A stretch of 40,104 bases of DNA from Dethiobacter sp. (GTDB lineage: Bacteria; Bacillota; Dethiobacteria; Dethiobacterales; Dethiobacteraceae). The DNA is taken from positions 1 through 40,104 of the forward strand of contig DYEY01000070.1 of NCBI GenBank assembly GCA_020725465.1. The letters run 5' to 3'. The notes below the pieces were generated by a model. It had not been told where the DNA came from. It ran no database searches and saw only the letters and a list, made by a program, of their open reading frames with translations. A program made the translations under genes and the position numbers. Positions 25,525-33,983 of the stretch are shown piece after piece; position 1 is the stretch's first letter, and each line of letters begins with the position of its first letter.

Positions 25525-25648
25525 GGCTCTCCCTGCGCCCCGGGCAATTTGGCGCTCACCTGCCTGTCAGTTCCTGTCAGTTGTTAAGAAAATTACCTTT
25601 TTGGGGGCCGACGGTTAACAAAACTTAAATCAGGACAAAGCCTGCGCA

Positions 25649-25657
25649 TGATAAAAT
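25649..25657 (+). promoter_or_regulatory. Possible extended -10 promoter
   Basis: TGATAAAAT at 25649-25657 forms an extended -10 element about 39 bases before the lipoprotein start. No clear -35 box lies at the right distance. The same TGATAAAAT occurs in the tyrS promoter. Confidence 0.35.
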
Positions 25658-25695
25658 ATAGTGGGCATTATATTCAGGACAAGGGGGAATAGCAT

Positions 25696-26565
25696 GTGAA
25701 AAAAATATTGTTCGTTATCCTTATGCTGGCGGTATTGGCCGGCACTGCGGCCTGCGGCAAAAAACCGCCTTCGTTTACCCGGGAAACCTACCCGAGGGTT
25801 GACGGATCCACTGTTACCCTGCCGCTGTCCATTGACCTGGCTGCAGAGTTGCTTGGCATTAGCCGGGAAGAAGCTCAGGCATTTATTGTGCACAATAAAA
25901 CGCACCCGGCCTACCTGAACCTGCTGCAGGGTAAAGCTGATATCATCCTGGTTACCGAGCCCTCCGGCGAGGAACTGGCGCTGGCTGAGTCCATGGGTAT
26001 TGAGCTGGAAACAGTACCGGTGGTCAGGGATGCCTTTGTCTTTGTCCTAAACAAAAAAAACCCGGTGGATTCCCTGACGGAGACAGAAATCAGGGACATT
26101 TACCAGGGCAAAATCACCAACTGGAGAGAAGTGGGAGGAGAAGATAAAGAGATAATCGCTTACCAGCGGCCCCCAAACTCCGGCAGCCAGACACTGATGG
26201 AAAACCTGGTCATGCAGGGATTGACCATGACAGAACCGCCCCTGGAACACATACCGGCCGGGATGGGGGACCTGATTGAAAGAGTGGCTGCCTTTGACAA
26301 CTCCGACCAGGCGCTGGGGTACTCGGTATATTATTATGCCAACAGCATGTATAACAGGGAAACGATTAAATTTTTGGCTGTAAACGGAATATTGCCACTC
26401 AGGGAAACCATTTCCGCTGAAACTTATCCTTTTACCATCTCGTATTACGCAGTACTGCGCAAGTCGGAACCGAAAGACAGCGCGGCCAGAAAATACCTGA
26501 ATTATATCCTGAGTGATAACGGCCAGAAGCTGGCTGTGAGCAGCGGCTATGTGCCGCTGCGCTAA
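25696..26565 (+). CDS. PstS-like phosphate-binding lipoprotein
   Basis: This 289-residue exported protein has a lysine start, a hydrophobic signal (ILFVILMLAVLAGTAA) and Cys20, which fits a lipoprotein, although the residue three before Cys is Thr rather than Leu. The mature part resembles the PBP-like domain of phosphate-binding PstS proteins, including FVFVLNKKNPVDSLTETEIRDIYQGKITNW and RPPNSGSQTLMENLVM; the latter matches the phosphate-loop region. No pstCAB transporter genes are nearby. It may bind another oxyanion or act as a sensor. GTG 25696 follows GGGGGAATAG. The next gene also encodes a lipoprotein. Confidence 0.75.
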   Translation: MKKILFVILMLAVLAGTAACGKKPPSFTRETYPRVDGSTVTLPLSIDLAAELLGISREEAQAFIVHNKTHPAYLNLLQGKADIILVTEPSGEELALAESMGIELETVPVVRDAFVFVLNKKNPVDSLTETEIRDIYQGKITNWREVGGEDKEIIAYQRPPNSGSQTLMENLVMQGLTMTEPPLEHIPAGMGDLIERVAAFDNSDQALGYSVYYYANSMYNRETIKFLAVNGILPLRETISAETYPFTISYYAVLRKSEPKDSAARKYLNYILSDNGQKLAVSSGYVPLR

Positions 26566-26615
26566 AAGGCGTACGGTAATGAAGGGAAAAGGCCACCGTC
26601 GGCTGCCTGTTCATT

Positions 26616-28010
26616 TTGGCTGTTATGTCAGTAATGTTTTTTTGCTCCTGTGAGAAAGCACCCGGAACAGCAGGCCCGCCCCGCCCGGAACCGGCGGAAA
26701 CTCCGGCCACCGGTTTTCCTGTCTGGGATAAGCCGTACCTGCTGGTAAACGGCATTAATACTGAGGAAAAAAGACTGAGCGAAAACACTCCCCAGTACGA
26801 AATAAATGTACATTATGTGCAGATAAGCGGGCTGCCGGACACCCGGATACAGGAGACAATCAACGCCACCATCCGGGCAGAGGCGGAGAGGCTTGCCGCC
26901 GATAAAACATTTGTACAGGCTTCGGGCAAAAGTGTCAAGTGGGCGTACGGACACGTTACTTTCAACTATAACAATATCCTCTGCATCTGGTTTAACTGTT
27001 CTGCCAGCGGCCACGGCTACTGGGAAAACAACTCAACCGTTTTCCTGTTTGATTTGAACACGGGAAACCGCCTCGCGCTGAAGGACCTCTTTCGGCCCGG
27101 TACCGATTATCTTAAAGCGGTAAGTAACGCCGTAAAAGCGGAAATCATGCGTATGGGCCTGGAGGAAGAAATTCTGTACCGGCCGTTTGACCTTATTTCA
27201 GAAAACCAGCCGTTTGTGTTAAACGACAGCCACCTGATCATCCTGTTCCCGGAAAAGAACATTTATTTTAGCGGAGGTCAGCAGTGGCAGTTCATGATAC
27301 CTCTTAGCACCTTCGGGGAGAATTTTATTGCTTACAGCAGGTACCTTGCTGATAATCCCATCCGTGTCACACCGTCTGCGCGCAAGCATATGCTACCCGG
27401 CAAGGTTACAGTGAGCTACAGGCAGCTGGAAGAGCACGGCGAAGGCTGGTGGATCGGGGCATTTTATCCGGAACTGGCCGGCCTGCCTTTCCGGGAGCTG
27501 GAGGAAGAACTGAACCGGAAATTCGCCGGTGAGAGTGCTGCTTTTGTCCGGGACGAGGCTTTTAAGAGTGAATCTGCCGCCAAACACCGTGAAAACAGGG
27601 ACTGGCATGCCCACCGGCACCGGAACGTAGAAATAACCGCCAATTTTGCCGACATCCTCTGCATCAGTGAAGGTGTAACCACCTGGTGGCCACATACAGA
27701 CAGCGTTTTTGAAACCCGCCGCAGCTACCTCTATAATATTAAGACCGGCCGGCCTCTGGCATTGAAAGACCTTTTTGTCGCTGACTGTGATTACATTACT
27801 GTGATAAACCGGTATATCAGCAAAAAGACGGCAGGCCGGCACCAGGTTTGGGAGGAGCCTTCCACCGAAGCGGCAGGTTTTTACCTGACCAATGACAGCA
27901 TAGTGATATATATCAGGGAAACGCAGGGACGCGAAGACTACAGGGTCTATTCCAGATATCATATACCTTTTGCAGAGTTTGGGCAGGACGTTTTTGTATT
28001 TCACCAGTGA
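26616..28010 (+). CDS. Lipoprotein with two DUF4163/DUF3298-like modules
   Basis: This exported protein of about 460 residues has a signal ending FFCSCEKAPG. Two similar modules follow, near residues 60-245 and 265-464. Each has a helix-rich first half, then a segment such as FLFDLNTGNRLALKDLF or YLYNIKTGRPLALKDLF, then F.L....I.I and a final IPLSTFGENF or IPFAEFGQDV. This matches the DUF4163-DUF3298 arrangement of RsiV/PdaC-type extracellular proteins; function unknown. No good start exists in frame: TTG 26616 gives a short signal lacking the usual charged residues. ATG 26579 with AAGG upstream starts in another frame and would give an ideal signal after a one-base shift near 26587-26592. 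Confidence 0.7.
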   Translation: MAVMSVMFFCSCEKAPGTAGPPRPEPAETPATGFPVWDKPYLLVNGINTEEKRLSENTPQYEINVHYVQISGLPDTRIQETINATIRAEAERLAADKTFVQASGKSVKWAYGHVTFNYNNILCIWFNCSASGHGYWENNSTVFLFDLNTGNRLALKDLFRPGTDYLKAVSNAVKAEIMRMGLEEEILYRPFDLISENQPFVLNDSHLIILFPEKNIYFSGGQQWQFMIPLSTFGENFIAYSRYLADNPIRVTPSARKHMLPGKVTVSYRQLEEHGEGWWIGAFYPELAGLPFRELEEELNRKFAGESAAFVRDEAFKSESAAKHRENRDWHAHRHRNVEITANFADILCISEGVTTWWPHTDSVFETRRSYLYNIKTGRPLALKDLFVADCDYITVINRYISKKTAGRHQVWEEPSTEAAGFYLTNDSIVIYIRETQGREDYRVYSRYHIPFAEFGQDVFVFHQ

Positions 28011-28051
28011 CAACCACAGGTGGGGAAAGCTGAAAAAGCGTTTCTCGGTGG

Positions 28052-28079
28052 GGTGTCACCTCCCCCGTCCCCCTGACAC
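28052..28079 (-). repeat. REP-like unit at the end of the PBP gene
   Basis: This copy, GGTGTCACCTCCCCCGTCC to CCTGACAC, is nearly identical to the RAYT array unit in reverse complement. It spans the stop codon of the minus-strand penicillin-binding protein gene and supplies its last residues (about VSGGRGR). Confidence 0.85.
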
Positions 28080-30701
28080 GGGGCCCGGCGGTTGCTCCGG
28101 CAGGCCGAAGTTTAATTCCAGGGTCAGGGTGGCCGGCGCGGACCTTACCCCTCCGGCGGTTACGTTATAGACCCGGTAACTGTATGTACCGCCTGAACCA
28201 AAGTCGCTGTCCCTGTACGACGGCACGGACAGGGTTTCTTCAGTGAGCAGCCGGTAAGAGTCGTCATCCGGCGCTTTCCGGTAGACCAGGTAACCGGCGG
28301 TTAACTCGTCGCCGGGATGCCAGCGCAACAGCAGGTACCCCTCCGCCCTGTATTCAGCGGTGAGGCCGGTGGGGGGCGAGGGCTGGGCGGAATGCACGTC
28401 GCAATACTCGGTGGGCGGCATCAGTTTGGCGTCTGCCGGTACCCTGCCGATTTCTCCCACCCAGTTTTCATCCGTGGTCAGGTAGGGTGGACGGTTGAGA
28501 AAGACCTTATTCTGAATGCTGCCGGGAGGGCAGTATTCAGTGGGCAGTTTCCCGGATACGGTGCAGACGGCGATTTCCACGTGGATGTCGCACATGTCCA
28601 GGGGAACCTGGTCGCGGGGGAAGAATTCATTAACTATATGTTCCGGCGGGCAGTGAGGACCCGGCCGTTTTCCCGATTTATTGCAGATGGCAACGGGCGG
28701 GCTGATGGTGTCGGGCCTGGCAAAATCCCTTACTGGCAGGCCCTCGTGTGCTGCTTTCATAATCGGATTCATAAAGCCGGGCGTTACTATCCAGGCCCTG
28801 AGCCCTCCGTCTTCGTCCTTTTTGTAAGAATCCCGGCCGATCCAGAACACGCCCACCACGTCCGGCGTATAGGCGGCCAGCCAGGCGTTCTGGTTGTGAT
28901 CGCTGGTACCGGTTTTGGCCGCAACCGGGCGGCCGATCTGCAGGCCCCTTACGGTACCGATCCGCACCGCGTCCTGGAGCACACTGGTGGTCATCCAGGC
29001 GGCTTCCTTGCTTAGAACCACGGTGGAGCGGGGACGGTGCTCGAAGATAACACGACCGTTACGGTCTTCAACCTTAACCACCGTCACCAGGTCGGTGCGG
29101 ACGCCCTGGTTGGCCAGCACCGCGTAAGCCTGGGCGGCATCAAACACTTTGAGGCCGTCGGTGAGGCCGCCCAGCACTATGGACAGGCTGTCGTGCTTTT
29201 CCCGGCCGGGAGCGGGGTAAATGACCGTGGTGATACCCATCTTTTCCAGATATTCCAGGCCCTTGTTCAGTCCCAGCTGGTCGAGGAGCCGGGCGGCGGG
29301 AATGTTGAGTGACCTGGCCAGTGCCACCCGCGCGGTAACCAGCCCGGTGAAGGTACGGTCATAATTATTCGGGTACCAGGAGGGGCTGCCTTTAAAATGC
29401 CAGACGGTGGGGGAATCATCAAGAACGGTGCCCGGTACTGCAATGCCTTCGTTGAAGGCGGGGCCATAAGCGACCAGTGGTTTTAAGACCGATCCAGCCT
29501 GGGTTTTACCCTTGGTGGCCCGGTTGAGCACGTTGTCGCTGTTGTACCGGCGACCGCCCACCATGGCCCTGATATACCCGGTTTTGGGTTCAGCCACCAA
29601 TACCGCGGCCTGGGGTTGCAGGGGTTTCCCTTCCTCAGTGATGGTCTTCGGGTACAGCTTATCGTTATTTATGGTGTCCTCAGCTACCTGCTGGAGCCGC
29701 CGGTCCAGGGTGGTATAGATTTTAAGGCCGCCGTTGTAAATCACATCGTAGATGTCTTTGCTGCTTAATTCCCTGTACTGAGGTATTGTCCTCAGTATCC
29801 TGTGCAGTTCGTCGTGAATGATATGGTCAATGAAGTGGGGATACGGATAAGCCCGGACCGGAAGGCTGGCCAGCACCAGCTCCTCGTTTTTGGCTTCTTC
29901 CAGCTCCCCGGCCGAAATCATGCCCAGTTCAAACATGCGGTTTAAAATTATGTTGCGTCTCTTGACAGATTCTTCCCGGTTGCGAAACGGCGAGTACCTG
30001 GCAGGCAGGTTGGGAACGCCGGCCAAAATAGCGGCTTCGCCCAGGGTAACTTCAGATACGGATTTGCCGAAAAAAGTTTGGGCCGCGGCTTCAATGCCGG
30101 AGGCATTATAGTCATAAGGGACGCGGTTTAGGTAAAACTCCAGGATCTCCTCCTTGGTATAAATCCGTTCCATTTTCCAGGCGAGATAGAGCTCCTGGAC
30201 TTTTCTTTTAATCGTCTTTTCCGGCGTCAGAAACGCCAGCTTAACCAGTTGCTGGGTAATGGTGCTGCCGCCCTCGGAGCCGAAGGTTTTTTGCCGGGTA
30301 ACCTGGCGGTAGGCAGCGCGGGCGATGCCCCGGAGGTCAAAGCCGCTGTGCTCAAAAAAACGGTCGTCCTCGATGGCGATGAAAGCGTTGATTATTATTT
30401 CCGGAATGTCTTCGTATTTTACCGTAATCCGGTTGATTTCACCGAGCAGAGCGGTTACTTCTTCCCCATTCCTGTCATAAACGTAGGAGGTCTCAGCGGG
30501 TACCAGCACCGCGGGGTCAAATTCAGGCACATCGGCCAGGTAAGCGGAGACTACTTTGTATGTAGTAAATGCTCCCGCCAAAAAGACCAGGGAGAAGAAA
30601 ACTAACAGGACAACGATGAATCTCTTAAGCCTGATCTTGCGCTTTTTCAAAGCGGCGTTTTTATTGTTTGTCCGCCTGACCGGGCGGTTCCCGCTGGCCA
30701 T
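28056..30701 (-). CDS. Class A penicillin-binding protein (PBP1A-type) with FN3 tail
   Basis: This bifunctional peptidoglycan synthase polymerises glycan strands and cross-links them outside the membrane. The 881-residue protein has a basic cytoplasmic start and one membrane helix (about 27-48). Its GT51 glycosyltransferase domain has Glu111 in EDDRFFEHSGFD and GGSTITQQLVKL. The transpeptidase domain has the active-site serine in SVLK (404-407), SLN (464-466) and KTGTS (596-600). A cysteine-containing linker is followed by a fibronectin type III-like domain (about 785-875). GGGGGA precedes ATG 30701 on the minus strand. The extreme C-terminus is encoded by a REP element, so it was probably altered by insertion. 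Confidence 0.95.
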   Translation of the reverse strand: MASGNRPVRRTNNKNAALKKRKIRLKRFIVVLLVFFSLVFLAGAFTTYKVVSAYLADVPEFDPAVLVPAETSYVYDRNGEEVTALLGEINRITVKYEDIPEIIINAFIAIEDDRFFEHSGFDLRGIARAAYRQVTRQKTFGSEGGSTITQQLVKLAFLTPEKTIKRKVQELYLAWKMERIYTKEEILEFYLNRVPYDYNASGIEAAAQTFFGKSVSEVTLGEAAILAGVPNLPARYSPFRNREESVKRRNIILNRMFELGMISAGELEEAKNEELVLASLPVRAYPYPHFIDHIIHDELHRILRTIPQYRELSSKDIYDVIYNGGLKIYTTLDRRLQQVAEDTINNDKLYPKTITEEGKPLQPQAAVLVAEPKTGYIRAMVGGRRYNSDNVLNRATKGKTQAGSVLKPLVAYGPAFNEGIAVPGTVLDDSPTVWHFKGSPSWYPNNYDRTFTGLVTARVALARSLNIPAARLLDQLGLNKGLEYLEKMGITTVIYPAPGREKHDSLSIVLGGLTDGLKVFDAAQAYAVLANQGVRTDLVTVVKVEDRNGRVIFEHRPRSTVVLSKEAAWMTTSVLQDAVRIGTVRGLQIGRPVAAKTGTSDHNQNAWLAAYTPDVVGVFWIGRDSYKKDEDGGLRAWIVTPGFMNPIMKAAHEGLPVRDFARPDTISPPVAICNKSGKRPGPHCPPEHIVNEFFPRDQVPLDMCDIHVEIAVCTVSGKLPTEYCPPGSIQNKVFLNRPPYLTTDENWVGEIGRVPADAKLMPPTEYCDVHSAQPSPPTGLTAEYRAEGYLLLRWHPGDELTAGYLVYRKAPDDDSYRLLTEETLSVPSYRDSDFGSGGTYSYRVYNVTAGGVRSAPATLTLELNFGLPEQPPGPVSGGRGR

Positions 30702-30746
30702 GCCTTATCCCCCTCTCTCTTAGTAAGGCCAGAGATTTCTCCCGCC

Positions 30747-30775
30747 ATTATATCATAATACCACGGTCCCGGTAA
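30747..30775 (-). promoter_or_regulatory. Putative promoter of the PBP gene
   Basis: On the minus strand, TTACCG (30775-30770) and a perfect TATAAT (30752-30747) are separated by 17 bases, about 46 bases before the ATG. The -35 box is weak. Confidence 0.5.
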
Positions 30776-30808
30776 GTGTGAGGATACTCCGGAAAGCGCT
30801 GAAATTCT

Positions 30809-30837
30809 TTGCAAACGGTAGTTCTTTGTGATAAAAT
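30809..30837 (+). promoter_or_regulatory. SigA-type promoter of tyrS
   Basis: TTGCAA at 30809-30814 and TAAAAT at 30832-30837 are separated by 17 bases, with TG at 30829-30830 giving an extended -10. The transcript leader would be only about 50 bases, too short for a T-box. Confidence 0.65.
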
Positions 30838-30892
30838 GGATGAGAATCAGGGCAGGAGAGAGTATATTGGAGAATACGGGAGGTAACTCAAA

Positions 30893-32104
30893 TTGGACGC
30901 ACAAAAACAGCTGGAGATTATCAGTAACAACACTGTGGAAATAATAGACCGGGATGAGCTGTTAAAGAAGCTGGAACGCTCGGTGGCGACCAAAAGTCCG
31001 CTGCGGGTGAAACTGGGTCTTGACCCCTCAGCTCCTGACCTGCACCTGGGGCACGCCGTTGTTTTACACAAGCTGCGGCAGTTCCAGGAGTTGGGGCACC
31101 AGGTGATTATAATTCTCGGCGATTTTACCGGGCGTATCGGTGATCCCACCGGACGTTCCGAAACGCGCAGACAGCTGTCCGATGAAGAAGTGCTGGCCAA
31201 TGCCGCCACCTACCGGGAGCAGGTATTTAAAATCCTGGATCCCGGAAAAACGGAAGTGGTGTTTAACAGCGAGTGGCTGGCCAAACTCAACTTTGCCGAT
31301 GTAATAAACCTTGCTTCCCGCTACACCGTGGCCAGGATGCTGGAGCGGGATGATTTTGCCAAGCGCTACCGGGAACAGCAGCCTATCAGCATTCACGAGT
31401 TTTTTTACCCGCTCATGCAGGGGTATGACTCTGTTGCCCTGCGCGCCGACATCGAATTTGGCGCCACTGAGCAGAAATTCAACCTGCTGATGGGGCGCCA
31501 CCTGCAGCGGGAATACGGCCAGGAGCCCCAGGTCTGCATTATGATGCCTATCCTGGTCGGTCTGGACGGTGTGCAAAAGATGAGCAAATCCCTTGGTAAC
31601 TATATCGGTATCACCGAGGCTCCGGAAGAAATGTACGGCAAAGCCATGTCCATGGCCGATGAGCTCATGATGGAATACTATAACCTGGCAACCGACTACA
31701 CGGCGGAGCAGGTAGCCGAAGTCAGGGCAGCCCTGGAAAGCGGCGCTCTCCACCCGCGGGATGCCAAGATGCGCCTCGCCCACCGTATTGTCCGGATTTA
31801 CCACGGACAGGAGGCCGCCGACAGGGCGGAAGCTGAATTTAAAAGCGTCTTTCAGCAGGGTGCCCTGCCTGGCGATATCCCGTCTTTTGACGCCACCAGT
31901 CTCAGTGAAGGGGGCCGGGCGCGGCTGATTCAGCTTCTCACCCGGTCGGGCCTGGCACCAAGCGCCAGTGAAGCCAGACGCCTGATCCGGCAGGGCGGCG
32001 TAAAAGTAAACGGGGAGAAAGTTGACAGCATTGAAGCGGAAATCGAAGTGAGGTCCGGTACCGTCATTCAGGCCGGCAAAAGAAAATTTATCAGACTGTC
32101 CTGA
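30893..32104 (+). CDS. tyrS: Tyrosyl-tRNA synthetase
   Basis: This class I synthetase charges tRNA-Tyr. The 403-residue protein has the HIGH-type motif HLGH (51-54) in [33 protein letters not shown], and KMSKS at 229-233. A C-terminal S4 RNA-binding domain covers about 340-403 ([20 protein letters not shown]). The [16 protein letters not shown] segment and the length suggest the TyrZ-like branch rather than the Bacillus TyrS type. TTG 30893 follows GGGAGGT. Unlike many Firmicute tyrS genes it has no T-box leader. A strong terminator follows. Confidence 0.96.
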   Translation: MDAQKQLEIISNNTVEIIDRDELLKKLERSVATKSPLRVKLGLDPSAPDLHLGHAVVLHKLRQFQELGHQVIIILGDFTGRIGDPTGRSETRRQLSDEEVLANAATYREQVFKILDPGKTEVVFNSEWLAKLNFADVINLASRYTVARMLERDDFAKRYREQQPISIHEFFYPLMQGYDSVALRADIEFGATEQKFNLLMGRHLQREYGQEPQVCIMMPILVGLDGVQKMSKSLGNYIGITEAPEEMYGKAMSMADELMMEYYNLATDYTAEQVAEVRAALESGALHPRDAKMRLAHRIVRIYHGQEAADRAEAEFKSVFQQGALPGDIPSFDATSLSEGGRARLIQLLTRSGLAPSASEARRLIRQGGVKVNGEKVDSIEAEIEVRSGTVIQAGKRKFIRLS

Positions 32105-32107
32105 CCG

Positions 32108-32134
32108 GACGGCCGCGAGGCCGTCTTTTTATTT
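32108..32134 (+). terminator. Intrinsic terminator after tyrS
   Basis: This is a perfect 7-base stem GACGGCC, loop GCGA, GGCCGTC (32108-32125) followed by TTTTTATTTT. It begins four bases after the tyrS stop. Confidence 0.92.
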
Positions 32135-32190
32135 TCCCCCTGTCACCCTTTTGCCTGTTTTGGCATATGATGTAGGGGGAGGGGTGTGCA

Positions 32191-32874
32191 TTGTTCAGAC
32201 GCCGGGGGCTTCGCTTCAGACGGGACGCCTTTTTTTTTATCACGCTGGCACTGTTGGTTTTTTTGGTTCTCCGCCTGTTTATGATTTTTGACCGGAATCT
32301 CCGGCCCACTATCCTGTCTGTGGCGGCTGCGCGCGCCGATATCATCGCCACCGAAGCCATCAACAACGCCGTTTCGGAAAAAGTAGCCCGCAATATCCTT
32401 TACCAGGACCTGGTGCTGCTGCAGAAAGACAGGGAAGGCAGAATCATCCTGGCCCAGATTAACAGCATGGAAGTAAACCGCCTGATGGCCGAAACCACCA
32501 TGCGGGTACAGGAGGCGCTGGTGGCGCTTAAAGGGGAAGTAATTTACATACCGCTGGGGCAGGCCTTGGGCAGTTACCTCCTGGCCAACTACGGGCCGCG
32601 CATCCCTATCGCTCTGGTACCGGTGGGCCTGGTCAACACCAACATAATTGACACATTTGAAAATGCCGGAATTAACCAGGTCCGCCATAAAATTTATTTT
32701 GACATTCACGCCGAGGTCCAGGTGGTCATTCCCTTTGTATCTGCAATCACCAAGGTTTCCACCGCGGTGCCCATTGTGGATGCCATCTATCCCGGGGAGG
32801 TTCCCGATACCGTTATCAATCTGCAGTTTCCCGGCGGTTTCAGCCACCGGCTGCCCATTGCTCCGGGGCAGTAG
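32191..32874 (+). CDS. yunB: Sporulation protein YunB
   Basis: YunB is a membrane-anchored protein made in the mother cell under SigE in Bacillus and needed for efficient sporulation; its biochemical role is unknown. The 227-residue product has a basic start, one membrane helix (about 13-33), then the family pattern RADIIATEAINNAV, LGQALGSYLLANYGPRIPIALVPVG and a C-terminal IVDAIYPGEVPDTVINL. TTG 32191 follows GGGGAGGGG. A CATATGATG sequence at 32164-32172 resembles a SigE -10 element, but I see no convincing -35. It indicates a spore-forming host. Confidence 0.88.
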   Translation: MFRRRGLRFRRDAFFFITLALLVFLVLRLFMIFDRNLRPTILSVAAARADIIATEAINNAVSEKVARNILYQDLVLLQKDREGRIILAQINSMEVNRLMAETTMRVQEALVALKGEVIYIPLGQALGSYLLANYGPRIPIALVPVGLVNTNIIDTFENAGINQVRHKIYFDIHAEVQVVIPFVSAITKVSTAVPIVDAIYPGEVPDTVINLQFPGGFSHRLPIAPGQ

Positions 32875-32943
32875 TATGTTTAGAAAGCTCTACAGTGAGG
32901 CCGATTGTAAAGCAGCAGTAAAAATCAAATAAAATGCTTCTTT

Positions 32944-33855
32944 TCAGCCTGCGGTAACCTTAACTTCTTCTCCGGCCTGCGGGGCTTTGCCCGACATGGT
33001 TACCATACTGACACCGGTTATAACCACCACTCCACCGAAAAGCTGGCTTGCTGCCAGGGCCTCTCTCAGGATAACGGCGCCGCCCAGCACACCAAAGACC
33101 GGGACCAGGTTGAGGAAACTGGTCACGGCGGCAGAGCCCAGGGTCTTTAATGCATAGAGGTAAAAAAGGTAAGCCACACCGGAGCAGAAAATGCCAAGAT
33201 AGGCCAGGTTTAACAACACACGGGGAGTAAAGACGGCCGGCGCCAGGCCACCCGGTAGCACCAACAGGCCAAAGAGAAGCATGCCCACCAGCGACTGGTG
33301 AAAATTCAGCACCAAACTGTCATATTTCTCCACCAGGGGTTCGTTGATGCGGGTGTAGGCCACCCAGGAGCAGCCGGCGAGGAATACCAGCAGGTTGCCT
33401 TTCAGGTTGGCCAGAGCCAGCGCCCCGGCACTGCCGGAACTGATAATCAGGTAAACACCGGCGAAAGAGAGCAGTACGCCGAACCAGCGCTGTACGCTGT
33501 GCCGTTCCCGGAAGAACAGGGCACCGGCAACCACGTTGATAACCGGGATAGTGGAAACTATCAGGGAAGCGGTGCCGGCGGTGGTATAGCGCAGGCCGTT
33601 GTTTTCAAAAAGGAAATAAAGCAGGGTGCCGCAAGTGCCGCCGGCAATCACCCGGAAGAGGTCTGCCCTGCTGATGAAAGACTTGCGGGTAAGTGCAAAA
33701 AAGCAGCCCAACGCGGCCACAGCCAAAACCAGGCGCAAAAAAGCGATTTGGGGCGGCAGCAAAGTCCCAAGCAGCACCTTGGTGCTGGTAAAAGACAACC
33801 CCCAAAACGCGGTGGTAGTCACAAGAGCCAGGATCGCCCGTGCTTTGGTCTTCAA
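32944..33855 (-). CDS. EamA family (DMT superfamily) transporter
   Basis: This 303-residue membrane protein has ten predicted helices and two EamA repeats. The first begins ILALVTTTAFWGLSFTSTKVLL, with LRLVLAVAALGCFF and ENNGLRYTTAGTASLI. The second begins KGNLLVFLAGCSWVAYTRINEPL, with LKTLGSAAVTSFLNLVPVFGVLGGAVILRE. Members export metabolites such as amino acids; the substrate cannot be read from sequence. It is transcribed alone on the minus strand, divergent from the flavoprotein gene. The last residues are basic. Confidence 0.9.
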   Translation of the reverse strand: MKTKARAILALVTTTAFWGLSFTSTKVLLGTLLPPQIAFLRLVLAVAALGCFFALTRKSFISRADLFRVIAGGTCGTLLYFLFENNGLRYTTAGTASLIVSTIPVINVVAGALFFRERHSVQRWFGVLLSFAGVYLIISSGSAGALALANLKGNLLVFLAGCSWVAYTRINEPLVEKYDSLVLNFHQSLVGMLLFGLLVLPGGLAPAVFTPRVLLNLAYLGIFCSGVAYLFYLYALKTLGSAAVTSFLNLVPVFGVLGGAVILREALAASQLFGGVVVITGVSMVTMSGKAPQAGEEVKVTAG

Positions 33856-33983
33856 AAGTTACACCTCTTGCGCCCGGATAATGCGTAAAGTATACCATAA
33901 GCACAGACCTGCCTGCAACGCCAACAAAAAATGCCTTTTTAGAGGAAATATTCTTTACAGGTTGAATAGAAGTAAGCAAACTC

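Noticed and set aside
30838-30892. T-box upstream of tyrS
   Set aside because: The leader after the predicted promoter is only about 50 bases and contains no GGTGG-CCGCG element or terminator.
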